DNA from: Bradyrhizobium liaoningense
GTDB taxonomy: Bacteria; Pseudomonadota; Alphaproteobacteria; Rhizobiales; Xanthobacteraceae
NCBI RefSeq assembly: GCF_018130825.1
Contig: NZ_JAFCJS010000003.1
Span: 434,001 to 498,000, forward strand
Direction: 5' to 3'
DNA: 64,000 nt
Of this stretch, positions 24,824-33,832 are shown piece after piece. The translations under genes and the position numbers were made by a program. Position 1 is the stretch's first letter. Each line of letters starts with the position of its first letter. A model generated the notes under the pieces. That model searched no databases. It was not told the DNA's origin and saw only the letters and a program-made list of their open reading frames with translations.

Positions 24824-26371
24824 ATGTCCGTGAGCGAGGGATCCTATAACGCGGTGACCTGGCTGCTCGACCGTAACGTCGAGGAGGGCAGGGGAGGCAA
24901 GCTCGTCTTCGACGACACCGTCTCGCGGCTCACCTATGGCGAGCTCCAGCAACAGACCCGGCGCGCCGCCAACATGCTGCGCCGGCTCGGCGTCCGCCGC
25001 GAGGAACGCGTGGCGATGATCATGCTTGATACGGTCGACTTCCCGATCGTGTTTTTGGGCGCGATCCGCGCCGGCATCGTGCCGGTGCCGCTCAACACGC
25101 TGCTGACCGCGGACCAGTACGCCTACATCCTCGCCGACTGCCGCGCGCGCGTGCTGTTCGTGTCCGAAGCGCTCTACCCCGTCATCAAGGACGTGGTCGG
25201 CCGCATGCCGGATCTCGAGCATGTCGTCGTGTCCGGCGCCAAGCAGAATGGTCACAAGCAACTCGCTGAAGAGATCGCGGGCGAAAGCGATCAATTCACC
25301 ACCGCCGCGACGCATCCCGATGAGCCCGCGTTCTGGCTCTACTCGTCGGGGTCGACCGGCATGCCCAAGGGCGTGCGCCATCTGCATTCGAATCTGCAGG
25401 CCACCGCGGACACCTACGCCAAGCAGGTGCTCGGCATCCGCGAGAGCGACGTCTGCCTGTCCGCGGCAAAATTGTTCTTCGCCTACGGTCTCGGCAACGC
25501 CCTGACCTTCCCGATGTCGGTCGGCGCCACCGTGATCCTGAACAGCGAGCGGCCGACGCCGGCGCGCATGTTCGACCTGATGAACCGCTACAACCCGTCG
25601 ATCTTCTACGGCGTGCCGACATTGTTCGCGGCCATGCTCAACGACGAGACGATGAAGTCCGAACGCGGTGGCAAGGCCTTGCGCATCTGCACCTCCGCCG
25701 GCGAGGCGCTGCCGGAATCCGTCGGCAACAGCTGGAAATCGCGGTTTGGCGTCGACATTCTCGACGGCGTCGGCTCGACCGAGTTGCTGCACATCTTCCT
25801 GTCGAATGCGCCCGGCGACATCAAATACGGCTCGTCCGGCAAGCCGGTGCCGGGCTATGCGGTGCGGCTCGTCAACGAGGCCGGGCAGGACGTCGCCGAC
25901 GGCGAGGTTGGCGAGCTCCTGGTCGATGCGCCGTCCGCCGGCGAAGGCTACTGGAATCAGCGCCACAAGAGCCGCCGCACCTTCGAGGGACCGTGGACCC
26001 GCACCGGTGACAAATACATCCGCGATGCGGACGGCCGCTACACCTTCTGCGGCCGCGCCGACGACATGTTCAAGGTCTCCGGCATCTGGGTCTCGCCCTT
26101 CGAGGTCGAGAGCGCGCTGATCACGCACCCTGCCGTGCTGGAAGCCGCCGTCGTGCCCGAGGCCGATCCGGAAGGGCTCTTGAAACCGAAGGCCTTCGTC
26201 GTGCTGCGCCCCGGCGTCAAGACGACGGAGCTGCAGGAGATGCTGAAGGAGCACGTCAAGCAGAAGATCGGCCCGTGGAAATATCCGCGCTGGATCGACG
26301 TGGTGGAATCCTTGCCGAAGACGGCAACGGGCAAGATCCAGCGGTTCAAGTTGCGGGAAGGCGCGAATTGA
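24824..26371 (+). CDS. bclA: benzoate-CoA ligase
   Basis: A 515-residue acyl-CoA synthetase. The AMP-binding loop is YSSGSTGMPKGVRH (about 170), the central motif GVGSTELLH (about 314), and the catalytic Lys is in KTATGKIQRF near 505. The sequence WLLDRNVEEGRGGKLVF at the start is characteristic of benzoate/4-hydroxybenzoate-CoA ligases. It converts benzoate, ATP and CoA to benzoyl-CoA, the substrate of BoxAB and the effector of BoxR. It heads the rightward box gene set. Confidence 0.92.
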   Translation: MSVSEGSYNAVTWLLDRNVEEGRGGKLVFDDTVSRLTYGELQQQTRRAANMLRRLGVRREERVAMIMLDTVDFPIVFLGAIRAGIVPVPLNTLLTADQYAYILADCRARVLFVSEALYPVIKDVVGRMPDLEHVVVSGAKQNGHKQLAEEIAGESDQFTTAATHPDEPAFWLYSSGSTGMPKGVRHLHSNLQATADTYAKQVLGIRESDVCLSAAKLFFAYGLGNALTFPMSVGATVILNSERPTPARMFDLMNRYNPSIFYGVPTLFAAMLNDETMKSERGGKALRICTSAGEALPESVGNSWKSRFGVDILDGVGSTELLHIFLSNAPGDIKYGSSGKPVPGYAVRLVNEAGQDVADGEVGELLVDAPSAGEGYWNQRHKSRRTFEGPWTRTGDKYIRDADGRYTFCGRADDMFKVSGIWVSPFEVESALITHPAVLEAAVVPEADPEGLLKPKAFVVLRPGVKTTELQEMLKEHVKQKIGPWKYPRWIDVVESLPKTATGKIQRFKLREGAN

Positions 26372-26415
26372 GTGTGACCGTGCGGCGTATGACTCACGCT
26401 ATGGCGGCAACCTCC

Positions 26416-26574
26416 ACTGCGCTCCCTCCCCCCTTGCGGGGGAGGGCGGGGGAGAGGGGTAGCCCAGCAAACGGTATTCGTCGTCGCGTGCGCTACGTTC
26501 TTCGTCACACCGCGAGTCCCCGTGTGGCACCCCTCTCCCTAGCCCTCCCCCGCAAGGGGGGAGGGAACGACTGA
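26416..26574. repeat. long inverted repeat with 40-bp arms
   Basis: The left arm (about 26416-26461, CTCCCTCCCCCCTTGCGGGGGAGGGC...) is nearly the complement of the right arm (about 26529-26571, CCCTCTCCCTAGCCCTCCCCCGCAAGG...). The 70-bp centre has no gene. It separates bclA from the hydrolase gene within the box cluster and could shape the transcript there. Confidence 0.75.
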
Positions 26575-26617
26575 GACCGCGGAAGCATCTTGTCGGATCG
26601 CTGAAAGAAGAATGCAC

Positions 26618-27436
26618 ATGACCAACCTCACCCCCACCGGCTTCCTCAGCATCGGCAGTGCCAGCCTCGAATACAAATGGCTGGCGCCGCAATCAGCCGA
26701 CGCGCCGACCATCGTCATGCTGCACGAAGGCCTCGGCTCCGTCGGCCTCTGGGGTGATTTCCCCGAGAAGCTGCAACAGGCCACCGGCGCCGGCATCTTC
26801 GTTTACTCGCGCGCGGGTTACGGCCAGTCGAGCCCGGCCACGCTGCCGCGGCCGCTCGATTACATGCAGCGCGAGGCGCTGGATGTGCTGCCGAAGCTCC
26901 TCGACGCGATCGGCTTCAAGCGCGGCCTGCTGCTCGGCCATTCCGACGGCGCCTCGATTGCCACGATCTATGCCGGTGCGCATCAGGATCATCGTCTGAG
27001 CGGCCTCGTGCTGATCGCGCCGCATTTCATCGTCGAGGACATCTCAGTCAAATCCATCGCTGCGATCAAGACGGCTTACGAGACGACCGACCTGAAGCCA
27101 AAACTCGCGCGCTGGCACAAGGACGTCGACAACGCCTTCCATGGCTGGAACGGCGCCTGGCTCGACCCGAAATTCCGCGACTGGGACATCTCGGAATATC
27201 TCGCCTACATCCGCGTTCCCGTCATGGTCTTGCAAGGCGTCGACGATCAATATGGGACATTGCGCCAGGTCGAAATCGCGCAGGAAGAGTGCTATTGTCC
27301 GGTCGATTTTAAAGTCATTTCAGACGCGGGCCATTCCCCGCATCGTGAAGCGCCGGGGGCGACGCTTGACGCGATTGAGCAGTTTGCAACAGCGGCCCTG
27401 CGCGACGATCAGGGACCTCAGGGACGCGCCGCATGA
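26618..27436 (+). CDS. alpha/beta-fold hydrolase of the box cluster
   Basis: A 272-residue hydrolase from the ATG at 26618, which has better spacing from GAAAGAAG than the ATG at 26612. The nucleophile elbow is GHSDGAS, the acid probably in GVDDQYG, and the His in DAGHSPH; the oxyanion strand reads IVMLHEGLGS. Such a hydrolase is a common partner in box clusters, where it may hydrolyse CoA or lactone intermediates. Its exact substrate is not established here. Confidence 0.82.
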   Translation: MTNLTPTGFLSIGSASLEYKWLAPQSADAPTIVMLHEGLGSVGLWGDFPEKLQQATGAGIFVYSRAGYGQSSPATLPRPLDYMQREALDVLPKLLDAIGFKRGLLLGHSDGASIATIYAGAHQDHRLSGLVLIAPHFIVEDISVKSIAAIKTAYETTDLKPKLARWHKDVDNAFHGWNGAWLDPKFRDWDISEYLAYIRVPVMVLQGVDDQYGTLRQVEIAQEECYCPVDFKVISDAGHSPHREAPGATLDAIEQFATAALRDDQGPQGRAA

Positions 27437-27454
27437 ACCTGCGGAGGCACATCT

Positions 27455-27979
27455 GTGAATGTGCCTTCACATGCGACCGGTCCGCTGCCGTGGCCGCGAT
27501 GGGCCTATGTGCCGGGCGAGACCGGCGGGGTCGACGCCGATTACGAGACGCTCGATAGGGCGAAGGCGCTGGTGCCCTCGGCCTTCCGCGGCTATGTGCC
27601 GGCACGGCATCCGGCGCTGCGCTACGGGCTCACGCTCAACGACCGCGGCTATTTCTGGGAATCGCAGGAGGTGCTGGAGGCCGTGTGGGCCGCGGCGCCG
27701 CAAGGCGGCCGCGAGCGCATCCTGCTGCGCGCCTGCATCCATGTAGCCAATGCGAATCTGCGGCTGCGGATGCAGAGGCTGCATTCGGCCGCGCGCCTGT
27801 TCGGCGACGCGCAGGCCGAGCTTCGGGCGCTGAGCGCGCGCAAGGCGGCGGCCGGCGGCGACGGCTTTGTCGAGAGCTTTCCGATTCCCGCACTGACCGC
27901 GCTGCTCCAGGCCAAGCTCGGCCGTCCCCAGCTCTCCAAGGCCGACTGGATTGCGCTTGGCGCTATCGTGCGGTCCTAG
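27455..27979 (+). CDS. DUF309-family protein of the box cluster
   Basis: A 174-residue protein starting at GTG 27455, 18 bp after the hydrolase. The DUF309 motif is LNDRGYFWESQEVLEAVWAAAPQGGRERILLRACIHVANANLRLR at about 53-97; most members read FFEAHE(V/A)LE..W, so this is a slight variant. The family is helical and of unknown function. It recurs in box gene clusters by family knowledge, but its role is not known. Confidence 0.75.
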   Translation: MNVPSHATGPLPWPRWAYVPGETGGVDADYETLDRAKALVPSAFRGYVPARHPALRYGLTLNDRGYFWESQEVLEAVWAAAPQGGRERILLRACIHVANANLRLRMQRLHSAARLFGDAQAELRALSARKAAAGGDGFVESFPIPALTALLQAKLGRPQLSKADWIALGAIVRS

Positions 27980-27985
27980 GCCATC

Positions 27986-28054
27986 TGCATGAAGCAAAGT
28001 GCATGCGTGAGCGGTTAAGGGCTAGACGCCTTCCAAAAGATGCACTATTGTGCA
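27986..28054 (+). promoter_or_regulatory. BoxR operator region upstream of boxC
   Basis: TGCA-CTATTG-TGCA at 28041-28054 exactly fits the TGCA-N6-TGCA operator described for BzdR. Two further TGCA units lie at 27986 and 28000, 10 bases apart. The set lies 47-115 bp upstream of the boxC ATG, in the only sizeable gap between the DUF309 gene and boxC. This suggests a second BoxR-controlled promoter inside the cluster. Confidence 0.6.
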
Positions 28055-28100
28055 TCTAAAGGTATACGCCAGAACGCATAATCAAGCTCAAGGGTGGCCC

Positions 28101-29789
28101 ATGGCCGGGGAAGATCGGCGCCTCGCAGGCGGCGCGACATTCATCGATTTCCAGACCGAACCGTCCCGCTACAAGCACTGGAAGCTCGCGGTCGATGGCG
28201 ACGTCGCGACGCTGACCATGGACGTCGACGAGAATGGCGGCCTGTTCGAGGGCTACCTGCTCAAGCTCAATTCCTACGATCTCGGCGTCGATATCGAGCT
28301 TGCGGATGCGATCCAGCGCCTGCGCTTCGAGCATCCCGAGGTGAAGGTCGTGGTGATGCGCTCCGCCAAGAACCGCGTGTTCTGCGCCGGCGCCAACATC
28401 CGCATGCTCGCGGGCTCGACCCATGCCCACAAGGTGAACTTCTGCAAGTTCACCAACGAGACCCGCAACGGCATGGAGGATTCGTCCGAGAATTCCGGCC
28501 AGCGCTTCATCACCGTGGTGAACGGCTCGGCGGCCGGCGGCGGCTATGAGCTCGCGCTCGCCACCGACCACATCATCCTGGCCGATGACGGTGCGTCGTC
28601 TGTCGCTCTGCCCGAAGTGCCGCTGCTCGCGGTGCTGCCGGGCACCGGCGGCCTCACCCGCGTCGTCGACAAGCGCAAGGTGCGCCGCGACCACGCCGAC
28701 TTCTTCTGCACCATCGAGGAAGGCGTGAAGGGCAAGCGCGCCGTGCAATGGCGCCTCGTCGACGAGATCGCGCCGAACTCGAAGCTCGAAGGCAAGATCG
28801 CCGAGCGCACCAAGGAGTTCGCGGCCGCATCGAAGCGCAAGGGCAGCGGCAAGGGCATTGCGCTGTCCCCGCTCAAGCGCATCATCGGCGAGACCGGTAT
28901 CCAATACGGCTTCGTCAGCGTCGATATCGACCGCGCCGCGCGCATTGCGACCATCTCGATCAAGGCCCCCGAGGCCGCGTCGCCCGCCGATATCGACGGC
29001 ATGATGGCGCAGGGCGCCTCGTTCTGGCCGCTGCAGGTCGCGCGCGAGCTCGACGATGCCATCCTTCACTTGCGCATCAACGAGCTCGAGATCGCCATGC
29101 TCGTCTTCAAGAGCCATGGCGACCGCGCCCATGTGCTCGCGCACGACGCGTTCCTCGAAGCCAACAAGGCGCACTGGCTGGTCAACGAGATCAGGCATTA
29201 CTGGAAGCGCGTGCTCAAACGCATCGACGTCACCTCGCGCACGCTGGTGACGCTGGTCGAGCCCGGCTCCTGCTTTGCCGGCACGCTGGCCGAGCTCGTG
29301 TTCGCCGCCGATCGCTCCTACATGCTGATCGGGACGCGCCAGGGCGACAACCGCCCGCCGCCGTCGATCGAGCTCTCAGCGATGAATTTCGGCCCGTACC
29401 CGATGAGCCACGGGCTGACGCGTCTGGAATCGCGCTTCCAGGCCGATCCGTCCGACGTCGAGCGCGCGGAAGCAACGCTCGGCACCGCCCTCGACGCCGA
29501 GCAGGCGGAAGAGCTCGGCCTCGTCACCTTCGCGCTCGACGACATCGACTGGGACGACGAGGTTCGCGTGTTCCTCGAGGAGCGCGCCAGCTTCTCGCCC
29601 GACAGCCTCACCGGCATGGAAGCGAGCCTGCGCTTCGTCGGCCCGGAGACGATGGAATCAAAGATCTTCGCGCGCCTCACCGCCTGGCAGAACTGGATCT
29701 TCCAGCGCCCCAACGCCGTCGGCGAGGAAGGCGCGCTGCGCCGCTACGGTAGCGGCCAGAAGCCGAAATTCGATATGACGCGGGTGTAA
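28101..29789 (+). CDS. boxC: 2,3-epoxybenzoyl-CoA dihydrolase (BoxC)
   Basis: A 562-residue enzyme from the ATG at 28101 after AAGGGTGG; the frame is open a little upstream. It contains two crotonase-like regions: KVVVMRSAKNRVFCAGANIRMLAGS near 95 and NGSAAGGGYELALATDHIILADD near 152, then a second half with ARIATISIKAPEAASPADID. BoxC opens the epoxide ring of 2,3-epoxybenzoyl-CoA by hydrolysis to a semialdehyde plus formate. The length is that of the family. It is followed by boxB. Confidence 0.93.
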   Translation: MAGEDRRLAGGATFIDFQTEPSRYKHWKLAVDGDVATLTMDVDENGGLFEGYLLKLNSYDLGVDIELADAIQRLRFEHPEVKVVVMRSAKNRVFCAGANIRMLAGSTHAHKVNFCKFTNETRNGMEDSSENSGQRFITVVNGSAAGGGYELALATDHIILADDGASSVALPEVPLLAVLPGTGGLTRVVDKRKVRRDHADFFCTIEEGVKGKRAVQWRLVDEIAPNSKLEGKIAERTKEFAAASKRKGSGKGIALSPLKRIIGETGIQYGFVSVDIDRAARIATISIKAPEAASPADIDGMMAQGASFWPLQVARELDDAILHLRINELEIAMLVFKSHGDRAHVLAHDAFLEANKAHWLVNEIRHYWKRVLKRIDVTSRTLVTLVEPGSCFAGTLAELVFAADRSYMLIGTRQGDNRPPPSIELSAMNFGPYPMSHGLTRLESRFQADPSDVERAEATLGTALDAEQAEELGLVTFALDDIDWDDEVRVFLEERASFSPDSLTGMEASLRFVGPETMESKIFARLTAWQNWIFQRPNAVGEEGALRRYGSGQKPKFDMTRV

Positions 29790-29796
29790 CGACTTT

Positions 29797-29920
29797 CGTG
29801 TCCCGGGCGCGGCGCAGCGCGAAGCGGTGCGACGCAGAACCGGGACCCACACAGACCGAGCAACAGGTCCCGGCTCAGCAGTGCAGCACTTCGCGCCGCA
29901 CTGCATCCGGGACACGAGAC
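29797..29920. repeat. inverted-repeat element (GTGTCCCGG family)
   Basis: Outer arms CGTGTCCCGG and CCGGGACACGAG surround GGCGCAGCG/CGCCGC-type inner repeats and two GGTCCCGG/CCGGGACC units. It lies between boxC and boxB. A similar element follows pstS at 39553. Confidence 0.7.
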
Positions 29921-29938
29921 CGATCAAGGAGCACGGCC

Positions 29939-31390
29939 ATGAACATGAACATCATGAACGTCGACTACTCGACCAAAATTCCCAACAACGTGAATCTCGC
30001 CGAAGACCGCCAGGTGCTCAAGGCGCTGGAAGGCTGGCATCCCGGCTACATGGACTGGTGGAGCGACATGGGGCCGGAAGGCTTCCAGGAGTCGCTGGTT
30101 TACCTGCGCACCGCTTACTCCGTCGATCCGCGCGGCTGGGCCAAGTTCGACTATGTCCGCATGCCCGAATATCGCTGGGGCATTCTCCTTGCGCCCCAGG
30201 AAGAAAATCGCGTCGTGCCGTTTGGCGAGCATTACGGCGAGCCGGCCTGGCAGGAAGTGCCGGGCGAGCATCGCGCCATGCTGCGTCGCCTGATCGTGAT
30301 CCAGGGCGACACCGAGCCCGCCTCGGTCGAGCAGCAGCGCCATCTCGGCAAGACCGCGCCCTCGCTCTACGACATGCGCAACCTGTTCCAGGTCAATGTC
30401 GAGGAAGGCCGCCATCTCTGGGCGATGGTCTATCTGCTGCAGAAGTATTTCGGCCGCGACGGACGTGAGGAAGCCGATGATCTGCTGCGCCGCCGCTCGG
30501 GCGATGCCGACGCACCGCGCATGTTGGGCGCCTTCAACGAAGCGACGCCGGACTGGCTGTCCTTCTTCATGTTCACCTATTTCACCGACCGCGACGGCAA
30601 GATGCAGCTGCACTCGCTGGCGCAGTCGGGCTTCGATCCGCTGTCGCGCACCTGTCGCTTCATGCTCACGGAAGAAGCGCACCACATGTTCGTCGGCGAG
30701 ACCGGCATCACCCGCGTCGTGCAGCGCACCTGTGACGCCATGCGCGAAGCCGGCATCACGGATCCGACCGATATCGCCAAGGTCCGTGCGCTCGGCGTCA
30801 TCGATCTGCCGACCATCCAGAAGAAGCTGAACCTGCACTACACGCTGTCTCTTGATCTCTTTGGCTCGGAAGTCTCGACCAACGCGGCCAATGCCTTCAA
30901 CGCCGGCATCAAGGGGCGCTATCACGAGACCCAGATCGAGGACGACCACCAGCTCAAGAACGCCACCTATCCGGTGCTCAAGTTCATCAATGGTGAGATC
31001 AAGCTGGTCGACGAGCCGGCGCTGACCGCGCTCAACATGCGCCTGCGTGACGATTACAGCCAGGATTGCGTCAAGGGTATGCTGCGCTGGAACAAGGTGA
31101 TCTCGACCGCCGGCTACGACTTCAAGCTGACGCTGCCCAACGTCGCCTTCCACCGCCACATCGGCGAGTTCAAGGACGTGCACGCGACGCCCGACGGCAT
31201 CCTGATCGACGATGCCACCTGGGCGAAGCGCAAGGACGAATGGCTGCCCTCGACCGCGGATGGCGACTTCATCACCTCGTTGATGCAGCCCGTCACCGAG
31301 ACCGGCAAGTTCGCCTCCTGGATCTCGCCGCCGAAAGTCGGCATCGACAACAAGCCGGGCGATTTCGAGTACGTGAAGATCGAGTCGTAA
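29939..31390 (+). CDS. boxB: benzoyl-CoA 2,3-epoxidase oxygenase subunit (BoxB)
   Basis: A 483-residue di-iron oxygenase; ATG at 29939 after AAGGAG, upstream frame extension is repeat DNA. Probable iron ligands lie in NVEEGRHLWAMVY (Glu, His) and LTEEAHHMFVGETG (Glu, Glu, His). BoxB, with reductase BoxA, epoxidises benzoyl-CoA at C2-C3 using O2 and NADPH. The sequence start WHPGYMDWWSDMGPEGFQ is typical. No boxA gene is found in this window, so electrons must come from elsewhere in the genome. Confidence 0.93.
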   Translation: MNMNIMNVDYSTKIPNNVNLAEDRQVLKALEGWHPGYMDWWSDMGPEGFQESLVYLRTAYSVDPRGWAKFDYVRMPEYRWGILLAPQEENRVVPFGEHYGEPAWQEVPGEHRAMLRRLIVIQGDTEPASVEQQRHLGKTAPSLYDMRNLFQVNVEEGRHLWAMVYLLQKYFGRDGREEADDLLRRRSGDADAPRMLGAFNEATPDWLSFFMFTYFTDRDGKMQLHSLAQSGFDPLSRTCRFMLTEEAHHMFVGETGITRVVQRTCDAMREAGITDPTDIAKVRALGVIDLPTIQKKLNLHYTLSLDLFGSEVSTNAANAFNAGIKGRYHETQIEDDHQLKNATYPVLKFINGEIKLVDEPALTALNMRLRDDYSQDCVKGMLRWNKVISTAGYDFKLTLPNVAFHRHIGEFKDVHATPDGILIDDATWAKRKDEWLPSTADGDFITSLMQPVTETGKFASWISPPKVGIDNKPGDFEYVKIES

Positions 31391-31430
31391 CGGCTGCTAG
31401 CGAAGCGCAATGGCCGCGCCACACACTCAC

Positions 31431-31537
31431 TGTCATCGCCCGGCTTGACCGGGCGATCCAGTATTCCAGAGACGGTCGTGATAGAGTCGAGAGGCCGCGG
31501 CGTACTGGATGCCCCGGTCAAGCCGGGGCATGACAGC
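31431..31537. repeat. inverted-repeat element (GCTTGACCGGG family)
   Basis: TGTCATCGCCCGGCTTGACCGGG... and its inverse CCCCGGTCAAGCCGGGGCATGACA flank a centre with ATCCAGTA and, inverted, TACTGGAT. It lies between convergent boxB and the frameshifted SDR gene, where a hairpin could end both transcripts. Confidence 0.75.
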
Positions 31538-31555
31538 GGAGTTTGAAACGGCGGC

Positions 31556-32354
31556 CTACCCCGCAATCTCCAGCCCGGCATTCGCGTACACCACGCCGCC
31601 GTCGACGGCGATGGTGTTGCCGACTACGTAATCGCCCGCGCGCGAGGCGAGATAGATCGCCACACCCGCCATGTCCTCGTCGGTTCCGATCCGCCGTGCC
31701 GGAATGCGCTTTGCGACCTCGTCCGCGTGGTCGCGCGCGGCGCGATTCATGTCGGACTTGAACGCGCCCGGCGCGATCGCGGTGACGTTGATGTTGTCCT
31801 TGACCAGCTTCGTCGCCATGCGCCGTGTCAGATGGATCACCGCGGCCTTGCTGGCGGCGTAGGAGTAGGTCTCGCTCGGATTGACGAAGATGCCGTCGAC
31901 CGAGGCGATGTTGATGACCTTCGCCGGCCGCTCCGTGCTGGCTGCCGCGCGCAGCGGCTTCGCCAGCGCCTTGGTCAGGAAGAACAGCGACTTGACGTTG
32001 AGGTCCATCACCTTGTCCCAGCCGCTCTCGGGGAATTCGTCGAACTCGGCGCCCCAGGCGGCGCCCGCATTGTTGACGAGGATGTCGAGCTTCGGCTCCA
32101 GCCTGATGATTTCGCCGGCGCCTGTTGCAGCCTTCGACGGTGGAGATGTCGATCGGCAGCGCGATGCACTCGCCGTCATATTGCGCGGTGAGCTCTTGCG
32201 CGGTCGCCTCGCACGGTCCGGCCTTGCGTGCGGTGATGTAGACCTTCGCAGCTCCAGCGCTGAGGTATCCCGCCGCGATCATCTTGCCGATGCCGCGCGA
32301 GCCGCCGGTCACGAGTGCGATGCGGCCTTTGAGCGAGAACAGATCGTTGAACAT
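31556..32354 (-). pseudogene. frameshifted short-chain dehydrogenase/reductase
   Basis: The gene starts at ATG 32354 after AGGGAGGTACC and encodes the SDR N-terminus with the TGGSRGIGK cofactor motif. After about residue 78 (DISTVEGCN) the frame must shift by one base, near 32120, to continue AGEIIRLEPKLDILVNNAGAAWG and the rest of a normal SDR, including INIASVDG, the catalytic YSYAASKAA and the C-terminus at 31556. Removing one base at the CAACAGG run restores one 265-residue frame. It is either a broken gene or a sequencing error; all catalytic parts are otherwise intact. Substrate unknown. Confidence 0.8.
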
Positions 32355-32460
32355 GGTACCTCCCTTGGTTGACGCCCGTTGTGGGCGGGGCGGGCAGGGG
32401 AGTCAAGGAAGGGGCAGGAATCGGATGCGAGTGTATCGCGACGGCGGTCCAACTAACTCG

Positions 32461-32593
32461 GTGTCTTCCCGGCGAAGGCCGGGACCCATACCGCGTGATC
32501 TTTCGATTGCGATCGGTATTAATCCCGAACGACCAGCCTTCGCCAAACAGCTCCCTGTGGTTATGGGTCCCGGCGTTCGCCGGGACGACAGCG
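32461..32593. repeat. long inverted-repeat element (GTCGTCCCGG family)
   Basis: Arms TCCCGGCGAAGGCCGGGACCCATA and TATGGGTCCCGGCGTTCGCCGGGA enclose a 75-bp centre with CGCGTGATCTTTCGATTGCGATCGGTAT and TCGCCAAACAGCTCCCTG, both shared with the element at 16674. It lies between the SDR and deacetylase genes. Confidence 0.8.
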
Positions 32594-32606
32594 GAGATTG
32601 GAGGGA

Positions 32607-33665
32607 CTACGCCGCCGCAATCCGGCGAAAGCCGTTCCACATCGCCGTTGCCGCGCCCGAGGTCAGCACCGGCAAAATCCGCGTGTCCTGGTAGTTGCCG
32701 TTGAGCGAGACGCGCGGCAGTGCGGTCATGTGGCCGGCATTCTCGGCGAACAGCATGCCGGGCCGCGTCGTCACCGCGGTCTTGAAGCCGGCGGAGGCGG
32801 CCAGGTTGAATTCGCGTTCGCCCGCGGCATCGCGGTCGCCATAGGGATAGGCGAAATGCAGCACGGGACGATCCAGCGCCTGCTCGATCCGCGTGCGGCT
32901 CACCGCCATCTCTTGCGCGGCGATCTCTTCCGCCTGCTTGGCGAGATTGCAATGGCTGATGGTGTGGGCGCCGATCGTGACCAGCGGATCGGCGGCGAAC
33001 GCCTTCATCTCGTCCCAGGACAAGCAGAGGTCGCGGCACAGCGCTTCCATGTCGACGCCATGGCGGGTGCAGAGCGCTGCGATCTCGCGCGCCAGATCAT
33101 GCTCGCCGGGCAGCGCGCGCAGCCAGTCGTGCAGGCGGTCGAACGCCGCCTGCTTCGCGGCCGGCGTCGTCGCATCCAGCCGCAGTGCGGAATTCCCGAT
33201 TGTGACCTCGATCTGCTCGGCCCTGGCGATCGCGGCCTCCAGCGCGGTCCACCACAGCCGTCCGGTGCCTTCCGCAAAATCGCTGGCGACATAGACCGCC
33301 AAAGGCGCGTCAAATTCGCGCAGCACCGGCAGTGCATAGTCCAGATTGTCGCGATAGCCGTCGTCCAGCGTGAAGGCGGCGAAGCGGCGGTCGAACCGGC
33401 CCTGCGCCAACCGCTCATGCAGCTCGTCCATGCTGACGATGTCGATGTCGCGCGTGCGCAGATGGCTCAGCGTCGCACGGAGGAATTCAGGGGTGACTTC
33501 GAGGTGCCGGTTCGGCTGGAACGCATCCTCGCGGGCCGGCCGCACGTGATGCAGCATGAAAATGGCGCCGACGCCCGAGAGCAGCGGACGCAGCAAATGG
33601 TGCGCGCCACTGAAGTAGAGCGCCCCCAGCCCGGCGCGGATGACGTTGTTGCGCAGTTGTTTCAT
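32607..33665 (-). CDS. polysaccharide deacetylase-family protein
   Basis: A 352-residue protein from the ATG at 33665 (MKQLRNNVIRAG). The NodB-homology domain shows TLDDGYRDN (catalytic Asp and metal Asp, near 104) and THSH-like HTISHCNL (His-x3-His, near 240), which bind a divalent metal. The family removes N- or O-acetyl groups from chitin, peptidoglycan or exopolysaccharide. FMLHHVRP near 38 is typical of the exopolysaccharide group. No glycosyltransferase is adjacent, so the target is unknown. Confidence 0.85.
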   Translation of the reverse strand: MKQLRNNVIRAGLGALYFSGAHHLLRPLLSGVGAIFMLHHVRPAREDAFQPNRHLEVTPEFLRATLSHLRTRDIDIVSMDELHERLAQGRFDRRFAAFTLDDGYRDNLDYALPVLREFDAPLAVYVASDFAEGTGRLWWTALEAAIARAEQIEVTIGNSALRLDATTPAAKQAAFDRLHDWLRALPGEHDLAREIAALCTRHGVDMEALCRDLCLSWDEMKAFAADPLVTIGAHTISHCNLAKQAEEIAAQEMAVSRTRIEQALDRPVLHFAYPYGDRDAAGEREFNLAASAGFKTAVTTRPGMLFAENAGHMTALPRVSLNGNYQDTRILPVLTSGAATAMWNGFRRIAAA

Positions 33666-33832
33666 TGCAGGCTGGCGGACCCCCGGGCATTCCGCCCGCA
33701 ACTCTAAGGAAGGACCCTTGAAGAAAAAGTTATTCCAATTGTCCACGCAGGGCCCTCGGAAGGGCATGATTTCCGGTTTGACAGCCCGCCAAGGGTTTGT
33801 TTTGTCTCCGGTTCCAGAGTTCGGGTCGTCGA

